From positions 124,001-188,000 of the forward strand of contig FCNS01000037.1 in the NCBI GenBank assembly GCA_900045905.1: 64,000 nucleotides of DNA, given 5' to 3'. Below are positions 45,023 to 54,697 of this stretch, in pieces. Within the stretch, counting starts at the first letter, position 1, and each line of letters starts with the position of its first letter. A program made the translations under genes and the position numbers. The stretch comes from Clostridiales bacterium CHKCI001. GTDB taxonomy: Bacteria; Bacillota; Clostridia; Lachnospirales; Lachnospiraceae. The notes under the pieces are model-generated. The model saw nothing but the letters and a program-made list of their open reading frames with translations. It was not told the origin of the DNA and made no database searches.

Positions 45023-45163
45023 TGGTCTTCATTCCTTTCCTAACTTTGTAATTCTGTCCAAAAATACCATTTCATTTTTTTATTTTACTGACATAATAAC
45101 ATTTTTTATTAGTTTCATTATAACATTTTAGTGCAATAAAGTAAATAATAATCTTGTATTTTT

Positions 45164-45796
45164 TCATTTTTTTATAAAAATTGCTCTCATTTTTCTTGCT
45201 GCTGCCTGAATATCAGGTGCTCCAATCACAGAAGAAACAACTGCCAGACCATTAATCCCTGTATCCACAAGTTGTTCTGCATTATTATGATTAATGCCTC
45301 CAATTGCTACAATAGGAATGGAAACTGCCGCACGAATCTCTTTTAATTTTTCTTTTCCAATTACCTTGGCATTCCCTTTTGTGTTCGTTGCAAACATTGC
45401 TCCAACTCCCAAATAGTCTGCTCCATCTTCTACTGCTTTGCAAGCCAATTCTACGGTACGGGCAGATACCCCAATAATCTTATCTTGTCCCATAATGCGA
45501 CGCGCCTCTTTTGCAGGAATATCTTCTTGTCCTAAGTGTACTCCTGCTGCATTGACTGCCATAGCAATATCAATACGATCATTAATAATCAATGGTACAT
45601 GATATTGATCTGTGATCCATTTAATACGTTTCGCCATTTCAAAAAACTCTCTGGAAGAACTGTGTTTTTCTCTTAGCTGAACAAGGCTACATCCTCCCAG
45701 AATTGCTTGTTCTACTGCCTCTTCCAATGTATTGGTACTCATTAAATCTCTATCAGTACACAAATATAATGTATAATCAATCTCACTCTTTTTCAA
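45164..45796 (-). CDS. thiE: thiamine-phosphate synthase
   Basis: 210 aa TIM barrel joining the pyrimidine and thiazole halves of thiamine. Motifs are VQLREKHSSSREFFEMAK, VPLIINDRIDIAMAVNAAGV then HLGQED, GVSARTVELA, GADYLGVGAMFATNTK and VAIGGINHNN. The start is a TTG at 45796 (GGAG 10 nt upstream), inside the end of thiM, overlapping by 14 nt. Last gene of the MATE-thiM-thiE run. No hydroxymethylpyrimidine kinase (thiD) is present here. Confidence 0.95.
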   Translation of the reverse strand: MKKSEIDYTLYLCTDRDLMSTNTLEEAVEQAILGGCSLVQLREKHSSSREFFEMAKRIKWITDQYHVPLIINDRIDIAMAVNAAGVHLGQEDIPAKEARRIMGQDKIIGVSARTVELACKAVEDGADYLGVGAMFATNTKGNAKVIGKEKLKEIRAAVSIPIVAIGGINHNNAEQLVDTGINGLAVVSSVIGAPDIQAAARKMRAIFIKK

Positions 45797-46589
45797 TTTT
45801 TAGTTTCTCCTTTATTTTCTCTTCATCCATTCGGCTAAGTGCATTCATCAATTCTACTTTAAAACTTCCCACGCCCAATGCACCAGCCTGTTCTTGTGCA
45901 ATTTCTCCTGCAATCCCCATAATGGAAATTCCTGCTGTTGCAGCCACAACACTATCTTCCTCTGTTAAGAAAGCTCCAATCAATGCAGTTGTCATACATC
46001 CTGTTCCTGTAACTTTTGATAACGTGGAAGTTCCACTATAAACTTTTATTAATTGGTTTCCATCTGTTATAATATCTACTTTCCCAGTCACTGCAATCGT
46101 CGTATTCCATTTATTTGCAGCTTTTTTTGCTATTTCTATATCTGTTTGTAATGACGTTTCTTCACGGCAGTCTACTCCTGTTGATGGCATTTCCTCTTCT
46201 GCAACCCATGCAATTTCAGAACGATTTCCTCGTATCACAGCTACTTGGACTTGATTTAAAATATCCCAGACAGTCTGCTTACGCAGATAGGAAGCTCGTA
46301 CTCCGACTGGATCTAAAATAACTGGAATCCCTCTCTGATTTGCCACTCTTCCTGCACGTATCATAGAATCTTTTGACCATTTTTTTAAGGTACCTGTATT
46401 CAAAACAAGCGCATTCGCCATTGCAGTGATTTCTTCTACTTCTTCTGGAGCGTCCGCCATAATCGGAGATGCTCCAATTCCCAGCAGTACATTGGCACAG
46501 TCATTAATCGCAACATAATTCATAATATTGTGAACCAAAGGAGACTGTTTTTTTACTCTTTCTATTAATTTTACAATCTTATTTTCCAT
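45783..46589 (-). CDS. thiM: hydroxyethylthiazole kinase
   Basis: 268 aa ribokinase-like enzyme phosphorylating salvaged hydroxyethylthiazole. Seen are SPLVHNIMNYVAINDCANVL, GASPIMADAPEEVEEI, VILDPVGVRASYLRKQT, IRGNRSEIAWVA and the anion-hole VTGTGCMTTALIGAFL. Start at 46589 with AAGGAAA. It overlaps thiE and follows a MATE gene by 23 nt. No TPP riboswitch precedes it directly. Confidence 0.95.
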   Translation of the reverse strand: MENKIVKLIERVKKQSPLVHNIMNYVAINDCANVLLGIGASPIMADAPEEVEEITAMANALVLNTGTLKKWSKDSMIRAGRVANQRGIPVILDPVGVRASYLRKQTVWDILNQVQVAVIRGNRSEIAWVAEEEMPSTGVDCREETSLQTDIEIAKKAANKWNTTIAVTGKVDIITDGNQLIKVYSGTSTLSKVTGTGCMTTALIGAFLTEEDSVVAATAGISIMGIAGEIAQEQAGALGVGSFKVELMNALSRMDEEKIKEKLKIEKE

Positions 46590-46612
46590 TTTATTTCCTT
46601 AACTTGTTTTCT

Positions 46613-47980
46613 CTACTTTGCATTCAATTCTTTCATTGTTTTTCTAAACTGGAACATGAACATACATACCGTTGTTGTCACTGCAATTACATCTGCAACT
46701 GGCTCCGCGAGAAAAACTGCCATCGCCTTATCCTCAAAAAAGTTTGGCAGCAGAAAGATAAATGGAATTAATAAAATAATTTTTCTTAATACAGCTAAGA
46801 ACAATGAAACTTTTGCATTTCCAATCGCAACGAATGTTTGTTGACATCCAATCTGCAAACCAAAAATAATACTAACTGCCATATAAATACGAATGGCCCA
46901 TTTTGTATAGGCAGTCAGTTCTGGATCTGGCGTAAAAATTCCAATAAATAGATTTGGAACAAACATCGCAATTGCCCATATTAAACCAGAAAATACAACA
47001 CACGCAATTAATTGCAGGAAAAAGGCCTTTTTCACACGATCTGCTTTTCTTGCTCCATAATTAAAGCTAATAATTGGCTGTGCTCCCTGTGTCAAGCCCT
47101 GAAGCGGAAGCATTGAGAACTGCATAATACTGGACAATATTGTCATGGAACCAACTGCAATATCCCCTCCATATTTTAATAAAGAAGAATTAAAGCAGAC
47201 CGAAATAATACTTTCCGTAGACTGCATTACAAATGGAGACATACCTAAAGCTAAACAAGGTAAGTAAATTTTAGGCTCAATTTTCAGATATTGCTTTTTA
47301 ATACGAAGGATTGTTTTCTTTCCCATCAAAAATTTCAATACCCAAAATGCTGACAACGCCTGAGAGAGAATCGTAGCAAGTGCTGCTCCCTTAACTCCCA
47401 TATTAAATACAAAAATAAAGATTGGGTCTAAAATAATATTCGCAACAGCTCCAATTACAACACTTAACATACTTATCGTTGCAAATCCTTGCGATGTAAT
47501 AAAATTGTTCAGCCCCAGCGCAATTTGAACAAATAATGTACCACATGCATAGATCTGAATATAGTCTACGGCATATTGAATCGTATTTTCACTCGCTCCA
47601 AATACCAAAAGTAAATCTCTTCCAAAAATCAAAAAAACAATCGTCAATACAATACCAGAAACAAATGTCGCAGTAGTACAATTGCCAAGAATTTTTTCAG
47701 CTGCCTCTTTATCACCTTTTCCAAGCATAATGGATGCTCTTGGTGCACCTCCCATCGCAACTAATGCTGCAAATGCTGAAATAATCATAATAATAGGAAA
47801 ACAAACTCCAACTCCTGTCAAAGCTGCTGCTCCAATTTCTGGAATATGACCAATATACATTCGATCTACCATATTATATAAAACGTTTACAATTTGTGCA
47901 GTAATAGCAGGAAGTGCTAATTGGAATAATAACTTTCCAACACTTCCACTTCCTAAATCTGTCTGTTTTTTATTTTTCAT
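46613..47980 (-). CDS. MATE-family transporter upstream of thiM
   Basis: 455 aa with about 12 membrane segments; opening motif LALPAITAQIVNVLYNMVDR then MYIGHIPEIGAAALTG, and second-half QGLTQGAQPIISFNYGA. It is packed between trkH (34 nt) and thiM (23 nt) on the same strand, so it could be linked either to thiamine-precursor salvage or to ion homeostasis. Sequence alone does not decide the substrate. Confidence 0.88.
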   Translation of the reverse strand: MKNKKQTDLGSGSVGKLLFQLALPAITAQIVNVLYNMVDRMYIGHIPEIGAAALTGVGVCFPIIMIISAFAALVAMGGAPRASIMLGKGDKEAAEKILGNCTTATFVSGIVLTIVFLIFGRDLLLVFGASENTIQYAVDYIQIYACGTLFVQIALGLNNFITSQGFATISMLSVVIGAVANIILDPIFIFVFNMGVKGAALATILSQALSAFWVLKFLMGKKTILRIKKQYLKIEPKIYLPCLALGMSPFVMQSTESIISVCFNSSLLKYGGDIAVGSMTILSSIMQFSMLPLQGLTQGAQPIISFNYGARKADRVKKAFFLQLIACVVFSGLIWAIAMFVPNLFIGIFTPDPELTAYTKWAIRIYMAVSIIFGLQIGCQQTFVAIGNAKVSLFLAVLRKIILLIPFIFLLPNFFEDKAMAVFLAEPVADVIAVTTTVCMFMFQFRKTMKELNAK

Positions 47981-48014
47981 GATTCTTTCCTACCTCCAGT
48001 AAAAATATAAATTT

Positions 48015-49454
48015 TTAGAATTTTTTCCATGTATCTCTTACAAACAATAATAATAATGGGAACAATTCTAAACGTCCTGCTAACATGTCAAAAATTAATA
48101 CAATTTTAGACCAATTTGAAAACAATCCAAAGTTTTGAGTTGGCCCAACCAGCTCTAGACCAGGGCCAATATTATTAAATGTAGCTGCTACCGCAGTAAA
48201 ATTTGTAATCAAATCATAATTATCTAAACTAATCAACAATACCGATATAGTAAAAATTAAAAGATATGTGACCATAAAAACATTAATTGTACGGATGACC
48301 TCATGCTCCACTACCTTTCCATCCATTATTACTTTCTTCACAGATCTTGGATGTAAAAACTGATGAAATTCTTTCCGAATTGTTTTAAACAAAATAACTA
48401 AACGGGATACTTTTATGCCCCCACCTGTACTGCCTGCACATGCACCAACAAACATTAATATTACTAATATTGTCTTGGAAAATTCTGGCCACAGATTAAA
48501 ATCGGTTGTTGCAAATCCCGTTGTTGTAATAATAGAACCAACTTGAAATGCCGATTGCTGAAGAGCAATTAAAATATTCGCATAATATCCACGAATATTC
48601 CATCCTATAATCAATATAGCTCCTATAATAATTCCAAAATACCACAGAACTTCTTCATTAAGAATAGCTTTTTTGGGTTTTTTCATTATAATTAAAAAAT
48701 ATGCATTAAAGTTCACACCAAATAAAATCATAAATATCGTAACAACAACTTGAATATATACGGAATATCCTGCCATGCTGTCATTTTTAATTCCAAATCC
48801 GCCTGTACCAGCTGTCCCAAATGATATTGTTAGCGAATCAAACAGAGATGCACCTCCCAATAACAGCAAAATAACTTCTATAAGTGTCATAGTCAAATAA
48901 ATTCCATATAAAATCTTTGCTGTAGACCGCACTTTAGGAACTAAACGGCTAACAGATGGACCTGGACTTTCTGCTTTCATTAGATTCATATGATAGCCAC
49001 CAGTTAAAGGAAGCAATGACAGTAGCAGCACAAGCACTCCCATACCTCCAATCCAGTGGGTAAAACATTTCCAAAAGATCATACTGTATGGCAGTGATTC
49101 TACATCTGCTAAAATACTTGCTCCTGTTGTAGTAAAACCAGAAACGGTTTCAAACAACGCATCCACAGGATTTGGAATGCTTCCGCTTATTACAAACGGA
49201 ACTGCTCCCATACAGCTCAACACAATCCAGCTAAGTGCCGCTGTTACAAAACCTTCTTTTACATAGAACACTTTATTTTTTGGTCTTTTTAATGTCAGTG
49301 GTATCCCAATTGCAAGACAAATTAAAATTGTAATGAGAAAACTCCATATAGCCGTTTCCTTATAAATAATCGCAGTTAATGCTGGTAGAACTAATAATGC
49401 TGCTTCTGCCTTTAAAATCCATCCAATAATATATATGATAATGGAATAATTCAT
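48015..49454 (-). CDS. trkH: Trk/Ktr potassium uptake channel subunit TrkH
   Basis: 479 aa; membrane K+-translocating subunit with four pore repeats. The selectivity-type segments are visible: ETVSGFTTTGASILADVESL, SFGTAGTGGFGIKNDS, SIITTTGFATTDFNLW and FNNIGPGLELVGPTQNFG. Starts 11 nt after trkA, so the two form one operon in the order trkA-trkH. Confidence 0.95.
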   Translation of the reverse strand: MNYSIIIYIIGWILKAEAALLVLPALTAIIYKETAIWSFLITILICLAIGIPLTLKRPKNKVFYVKEGFVTAALSWIVLSCMGAVPFVISGSIPNPVDALFETVSGFTTTGASILADVESLPYSMIFWKCFTHWIGGMGVLVLLLSLLPLTGGYHMNLMKAESPGPSVSRLVPKVRSTAKILYGIYLTMTLIEVILLLLGGASLFDSLTISFGTAGTGGFGIKNDSMAGYSVYIQVVVTIFMILFGVNFNAYFLIIMKKPKKAILNEEVLWYFGIIIGAILIIGWNIRGYYANILIALQQSAFQVGSIITTTGFATTDFNLWPEFSKTILVILMFVGACAGSTGGGIKVSRLVILFKTIRKEFHQFLHPRSVKKVIMDGKVVEHEVIRTINVFMVTYLLIFTISVLLISLDNYDLITNFTAVAATFNNIGPGLELVGPTQNFGLFSNWSKIVLIFDMLAGRLELFPLLLLFVRDTWKKF

Positions 49455-49465
49455 TGTTTTTCCCT

Positions 49466-50824
49466 CTATTTCTTCAGAATATCTCGAATATCTCGCAGTC
49501 CTTTTTGTATCGTAACAACGATAACTGTATCACCCAACTGAATACTATCGTTACCTCTTGCAATATGTATTTTTCCACCACGATTAATACACCCAATCAG
49601 TAAATTATCTTTCAGCTGAAGTTGTGACAATGGTACATCCGTTACTGGAGATTTCTCATGTACTGCAAATTCTAATGCTTCTGCACGATTATCTAGAATA
49701 TGATATAAATTTTCCACATTACTTCCAATTGAATTTTGTAATGCACGAACATATTGTAAAATATAATCCATTGTAATATACTTTGGATAAATAACGCTTC
49801 CAAGATCTAGCCGTTCAATAATATTGTCAAACGCAATTCGATTGACTTTTGTAACAAGCTTAACATTCGAATGTTCCTTTGCATAAAGCGAAAGTAAAAT
49901 ATTTTCTTCATCCACATTAGTCAATGTAACAAATGCTTCTGTATGAGGAAGTCCTTCCTCCAACAATAGATTTTTATCTGTTCCATCCCCGCATATAATC
50001 TCCGCATTTGGCAGCAATTCGTTTAATTCATCACAGCGTGCTTTATCTTTCTCCACAATTCTAACTTTAATTTTCATATCCAATAACAAATTAGCCAAAT
50101 AATGTGCTAACTTTCCTCCCCCTACAATTAGGGCATTTTTTACTTGATTTGTTTTCAGACCAATTTTCTTAAAAAAATCTGCTGCATTTTTAGGAGAAGC
50201 AATAATAGATAGTACATCATTATCCTTTAATATAAAATCTCCATCTGGTATTGAGATTTTCTCTTCTCTTTCTACACCACAAATTAAAATATCCGCATTA
50301 AATTTCCTTCGGATATCTTTAATCAGAACATTATTTAGATGAAACTCTGGACGGATACGAAATTTTAACAATTCCACACGCCCCTTTGCAAACGTATCAA
50401 TTTTAATTGCGGAAGGAAAACGCAGCAATCTAGAAATCTCCAATGCTGCCGCATATTCTGGATTAATAATCATTGAAACTCCCAGCCGTTCTTTAATGAA
50501 TCCAATTTCTTTACTATAAATCGGATTACGAACACGTGCAATTGTCTGGCAATTACCTGTTTTCTGCGCAATTAAACAACACAATAAATTCAATTCATCG
50601 GAACCAGTGACTGCAATTAAAATATCTGCTTTATCTACACCTGCTTCCATCTGAGTATTAATACTCGCGCCATTGCCATAAAGACGGATTGCATCAATAT
50701 TTTCTGGTATTTCTTGAACCTTTTGTGCGGATGTATCAATTAACACTAAGTCATGGTTTTCCTCACTCAATTGTTCTGCAAGTGTAATTCCTACCTTTCC
50801 ACATCCAATAATAATAATCTTCAT
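49466..50824 (-). CDS. trkA: Trk system potassium uptake regulatory protein TrkA
   Basis: 452 aa cytosolic regulator with the duplicated RCK layout: RCK-N 1 (MKIIIIGCGKVGITLAEQL), RCK-C 1, RCK-N 2 (KNALIVGGGKLAHYLANLLL) and RCK-C 2 (about 370-450). Each N domain has a GxGxxG NAD(H)-binding loop. It forms the gating ring on TrkH. First gene of the trkA-trkH unit, possibly extending into MATE-thiM-thiE. Confidence 0.95.
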   Translation of the reverse strand: MKIIIIGCGKVGITLAEQLSEENHDLVLIDTSAQKVQEIPENIDAIRLYGNGASINTQMEAGVDKADILIAVTGSDELNLLCCLIAQKTGNCQTIARVRNPIYSKEIGFIKERLGVSMIINPEYAAALEISRLLRFPSAIKIDTFAKGRVELLKFRIRPEFHLNNVLIKDIRRKFNADILICGVEREEKISIPDGDFILKDNDVLSIIASPKNAADFFKKIGLKTNQVKNALIVGGGKLAHYLANLLLDMKIKVRIVEKDKARCDELNELLPNAEIICGDGTDKNLLLEEGLPHTEAFVTLTNVDEENILLSLYAKEHSNVKLVTKVNRIAFDNIIERLDLGSVIYPKYITMDYILQYVRALQNSIGSNVENLYHILDNRAEALEFAVHEKSPVTDVPLSQLQLKDNLLIGCINRGGKIHIARGNDSIQLGDTVIVVTIQKGLRDIRDILKK

Positions 50825-51029
50825 AATACTTCTCCATTCTATATCATAAAATTTAAAGATTTCTCTTTCATATAATCTAGAAAGAGAGCCATCCTTATTT
50901 ATAAAGATTTTTAATTATTATAGCATTGTATCAAAAAATAGGGAACCATTTTCCCCAAAATATTATTGGTTCTTATAATTCCTTTTATAGAATTTCTTCA
51001 TGAATTCATAACATAATGTATCATATACT

Positions 51030-54017
51030 TTATAATTGCTTATATAATTCTAATATCGCCCCATAATCCTCTCCATAGAAGAAATAATAATCAATCTGTC
51101 CAATTCCTTCCGTATAGAGATAGGTCCCATACATAGGTATATTACAACAGATTACATCTTTCTGCGCTGCAACCCCAATACCATACCCATATTTCGAAAT
51201 CAGAAGTGGCATGCGCAGCTTTTGTTTGCCAAAACTAATATATCGCGCCTTCTGATTCATTTGTATCAATTCATCTGCCAATATTCCTTTTGCAGAAAGC
51301 TTTTCATCCTTATTCCAGTCAAAATATACCCAAGTCTGAGAGGCAACACCAGATTCCACTTGCCGTGGTAATGCTGCTTTCTCTGCCAACAATAATTTCC
51401 CCTTTTTATTAAAAAACAGTATGGCACCTGTTCTTTTATCGATTCTAACAGTAATTTTTCCTGTTCCAACTTCTACTAGTTTTTTTCCAGTTCTAGCCGT
51501 CCATGGAACTTGACTTTCCAATTTATAGTCCCAATAACCATCCGCAAATTTTTCCACTTGACCTTTCACAAACTGTACTCGAATTATTGTATCACCCAGA
51601 GGTGTCAGCCTTAGTGTTCCGTAATTACTGATCAAATCCAAATATTTTTTTGTTTTCTTTAACGCATGAATTGCATTATCAATACGATTATTTCCCTTTA
51701 ACTGCATTAGGCTGCACAACAAATTATTATTCGGAATATCCCCAAAATTATGGCACGATGGATTAATTGGAACAGAAATTTTCCCTTCTTCCTTTTTTCT
51801 TATTGAAAGTTTCCAATTACTGCTTTTTTTCTTTGCTTTATCAGCAATTCCCATTATTACACTTTGCTGCTTTATCCCTTCATTTTCCAAAGAATACATA
51901 CGCTTTTCTTTAGCTACTGGTTTTCCAATCAGGTCTGTCAAGTCTCCCTGATGAACAACCGCCAACTCATGCAGTGCACGAGTGGCTGCCACATATAGAA
52001 GCTTTACATATGGGTCTTCTGCCTGATAGTTTTCGGCGGACGGATGATAAATCAATACTGCATCAAATTCCAGCCCTTTTGTATATTCCACTGGAAGTAC
52101 CATAACACCACATCCAAATTCCGTTGTTTCCAAATTGCTGTCCACAAGCGACAGTTTTTCACTGAGATGTCCACTTACCATAGATGCCTCCACTTCATCC
52201 CAGCAGATTACCGCGATCGTTTCATAACCTTCTTTCTGCCAATCCTTAATCGTCTTTATCGTTTCCTGAAGCATATCTTCTTCATCCCTGCACTCTGTCA
52301 CACGCACCTCATTTCCATGACGGCTAATTGGATCTACTGGATAGATAGAAAAGTTTCCATGGCGCAAAATCTCTGTTGCAAAGTTAGAGATTTCTACAGT
52401 ATTTCGGTAGCTTTTTTTCAATAATCCAAAACTGTCAAAACTTCCAGTTAATATGAGATCCTGTAAATCCTTCCAGTCATTCAGACCATAGCCAAAATGA
52501 ATATTTTGTGATACATCTCCCATAATCGTATAAGTACAGCTGCGGAGACAGTATGCCAATGCTCCATATGCCATCATACCAAAATCCTGTGCCTCATCAA
52601 TAATCACATGACTTGCTTCACGGATACCATCCGTTTCCTTGATACGTTTATATAGATAAGCTAATGCAGCTAAATCATAAATATCAAAAACATTCTCTAT
52701 AAAGGGCACAGTCTTTCCTTTCTGTTCCTGCACCTGCAAAAAATTCTGATAACTTTTAAATATAGAACCACCCCAGACATTTTTTCCGAAATGCCATCGA
52801 TAGGTACGCTGCAATTCTTTTTTCTCTTCTGAGGTATAGGAAATATATTTTCCTGTTAATTCATTTTCCAGCTTTGACAACAGAATTTCATTTAGCATAT
52901 TAATCTTACTCTGCATGGACATCTTTGGATTATTTTCCAAGTAGTTATGGATCATCGCTTCGTCCATAAGAAGGACTCCATTTTTTTCCATACGTACTTC
53001 CATTTGAGGAATCACTGTATTCTCATATTCCTTGCAGAACTGTTCCAAATCATGGAACCATTCATAGCTCCCTTTGAGACAAATATCTTTATTCTTTTTA
53101 TCTACGGAACAAATGCGATGAATCCTCGGATCCCAATCTTCATAGAGAAGCCGCACAAACAACTGCTCCATCGTCATCTGTGATACTCCATACACATCCA
53201 AATCTGGCAAAACACTAGTAATATAATTTAGCAGAATTCGATTACTTCCAATAATATAAAAGTCTTCTGGACGAAATTCTTCCTTATAGTTATATAGAAT
53301 ATAAGAAATACGGTGCATCGCCACTGTTGTCTTTCCTGAACCTGCCACTCCCTGAACAATCAGATTTGTCTTTGGTGATTTGCGGATAATCATATTCTGC
53401 TCTTTCTGTATCGTAGCAATAATTTCTCCAAGCACTGCTTTCTTGTTTTTTGCCAGATACTTGTTCAAAAGATCATCGGTTGCCACTACATCAGAGTCAA
53501 AGAAATCTTTTAATCTATCTTCTGCAATTTCGTAAGTACGTTTCCGTTTCAGATCAATATTATAGGTGCCTTCATTTTTTACTGTATAACTGCAAGGTCC
53601 CAAAGCATTTTCGTAATAAACTGATGCCACGGGTGCCCTCCAATCTATAACAATCGGTTCCAATCCATTTTTAGAAATACCAACTCGTCCGATATAATAA
53701 GACTCCTCTTGAGGCTGATTTGGATCTTTGAAATCAATTCGTCCAAAATATGGTTTTTTTCTTGCCTTTCGATATCGTATCAGATCACGCTTATTCTCTT
53801 GCAATCGTGACTGTGTATTATGCAAAAGAGCTAGTGCCTGTTTATCTTTTGGTCCGTAAGTTTCCATCAAATCATGCAATTCATCGGATAATTGCTTAAT
53901 ATAACCTTCGGTTCTTACAAGGTTTTCCTGTGCCACATCCAGAATCTCTGCCAGTTGTTTTTCTTCTTCTTCCCGACTCAATCCTGGAATTGGGCGAAAT
54001 GTTCTCTTTTCTTTCAT
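51030..54017 (-). CDS. HelD-like SF1 helicase fused to a GH31 N-terminal-like beta domain
   Basis: 995 aa, clearly longer than usual HelD proteins (about 700-770). Residues 1-95 are the coiled-coil arm typical of HelD, followed by YYIGRVGISKNGLEPIVIDW. SF1/UvrD motifs are Walker A IVQGVAGSGKTTVAMHRISY, motif II HVIIDEAQDFGMMAY, motif IV-like LLKKSYRNTVEISNFA and the C-terminal LYVAATRALHELAVVH. HelD removes RNA polymerase from DNA. From about residue 798 an unrelated 198-residue domain follows: YGTLRLTPLGDTIIRVQF, TGAILFFNKKGKLLL and the ending ISKYGYGIGVAAQ, IDYYFFYGEDYGAILELY. This matches the galactose-mutarotase-like N-terminal domain of GH31 glycosidases and stops where the catalytic barrel would begin. 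No frameshift seen. Confidence 0.85.
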   Translation of the reverse strand: MKEKRTFRPIPGLSREEEEKQLAEILDVAQENLVRTEGYIKQLSDELHDLMETYGPKDKQALALLHNTQSRLQENKRDLIRYRKARKKPYFGRIDFKDPNQPQEESYYIGRVGISKNGLEPIVIDWRAPVASVYYENALGPCSYTVKNEGTYNIDLKRKRTYEIAEDRLKDFFDSDVVATDDLLNKYLAKNKKAVLGEIIATIQKEQNMIIRKSPKTNLIVQGVAGSGKTTVAMHRISYILYNYKEEFRPEDFYIIGSNRILLNYITSVLPDLDVYGVSQMTMEQLFVRLLYEDWDPRIHRICSVDKKNKDICLKGSYEWFHDLEQFCKEYENTVIPQMEVRMEKNGVLLMDEAMIHNYLENNPKMSMQSKINMLNEILLSKLENELTGKYISYTSEEKKELQRTYRWHFGKNVWGGSIFKSYQNFLQVQEQKGKTVPFIENVFDIYDLAALAYLYKRIKETDGIREASHVIIDEAQDFGMMAYGALAYCLRSCTYTIMGDVSQNIHFGYGLNDWKDLQDLILTGSFDSFGLLKKSYRNTVEISNFATEILRHGNFSIYPVDPISRHGNEVRVTECRDEEDMLQETIKTIKDWQKEGYETIAVICWDEVEASMVSGHLSEKLSLVDSNLETTEFGCGVMVLPVEYTKGLEFDAVLIYHPSAENYQAEDPYVKLLYVAATRALHELAVVHQGDLTDLIGKPVAKEKRMYSLENEGIKQQSVIMGIADKAKKKSSNWKLSIRKKEEGKISVPINPSCHNFGDIPNNNLLCSLMQLKGNNRIDNAIHALKKTKKYLDLISNYGTLRLTPLGDTIIRVQFVKGQVEKFADGYWDYKLESQVPWTARTGKKLVEVGTGKITVRIDKRTGAILFFNKKGKLLLAEKAALPRQVESGVASQTWVYFDWNKDEKLSAKGILADELIQMNQKARYISFGKQKLRMPLLISKYGYGIGVAAQKDVICCNIPMYGTYLYTEGIGQIDYYFFYGEDYGAILELYKQL

Positions 54018-54137
54018 CTTCTTATTTATTCCCTCCCTTTCAGTCTTCCTATCGTCAATTTCATTCTAATATATCATAGAATCTAATTCATTGGAATCAA
54101 TATCCGCCCTATTAGGCTACTTTTTCGTGTTTTTGCA

Positions 54138-54191
54138 GGGCGAAAGGTCATGTTTTTTCATATAAGCATGAAAAACATGACCTTTCGTCCC
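54138..54191. terminator. 24-bp inverted repeat downstream of sod
   Basis: Arms GGGCGAAAGGTCATG... and ...CATGACCTTTCGTCCC pair over about 24 bp with a single mismatch and a 6-nt loop. It begins 6 nt beyond the sod stop codon and is therefore the probable transcription end of the cotJ-sod operon, although no long T-run follows on the minus strand. Confidence 0.65.
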
Positions 54192-54196
54192 TTATA

Positions 54197-54688
54197 TTAT
54201 TGTTTTACAATTTCTCCACATGCAATCTTGCTTCCTGAATCCCCAGAAGGCTGTGTATGAAAATCATCTGGCATATCATGAATTACAACGGTACAACCTA
54301 TAATTTCTTCTGGCTGGAAGCGATCGGTATAAAAGATTTGCATTGCTATTCCATGATTTGAAAACAATGGCGGTAAGTCGCCTGCATGTTCTGGATGAGG
54401 ACAATCACTTGGATTATAATGAAGTTTCGTATTGGCAAACGGATCTGTTTCATTTCCAGTACACTCGCTACCTTCATGAATATGAAATCCCCAAATACGC
54501 CCTTCGCATTCTCCCTCTTCTACTGGAAATCCTGCAATATGCACTACTACCAAAGTGCCCATCCAAATAGGATAAAAAGATACAATACCATAAATCTGTG
54601 CAAATTCTCCCGTGCCATATAAATGAGCATGTGATTCTGGTTTCTCTTTTTGCAGAACTTCTGCAACCTCTTTTATTCCATTTCTCAT
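54197..54688 (-). CDS. Cu/Zn superoxide dismutase family protein in the cotJ operon
   Basis: 163 aa. Cu/Zn-SOD fold signatures: WGFHIHEGSECTGNE (two copper His), then LHYNPSDCPHPEHAGDLPPL (bridging His and zinc region) and VVIHDMPDDFHTQPSGDSGS then KIACGEI at the end. There is no signal peptide, unlike periplasmic SodC. The ATG at 54688 is chosen, with AGGT 7 nt upstream; a TTG two codons earlier is possible. It follows cotJC by 9 nt, so it is probably made in the mother cell and could serve the coat with the manganese-catalase-like CotJC. Whether it binds copper is not known. Confidence 0.82.
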   Translation of the reverse strand: MRNGIKEVAEVLQKEKPESHAHLYGTGEFAQIYGIVSFYPIWMGTLVVVHIAGFPVEEGECEGRIWGFHIHEGSECTGNETDPFANTKLHYNPSDCPHPEHAGDLPPLFSNHGIAMQIFYTDRFQPEEIIGCTVVIHDMPDDFHTQPSGDSGSKIACGEIVKQ

Positions 54689-54697
54689 ACGCAATAC

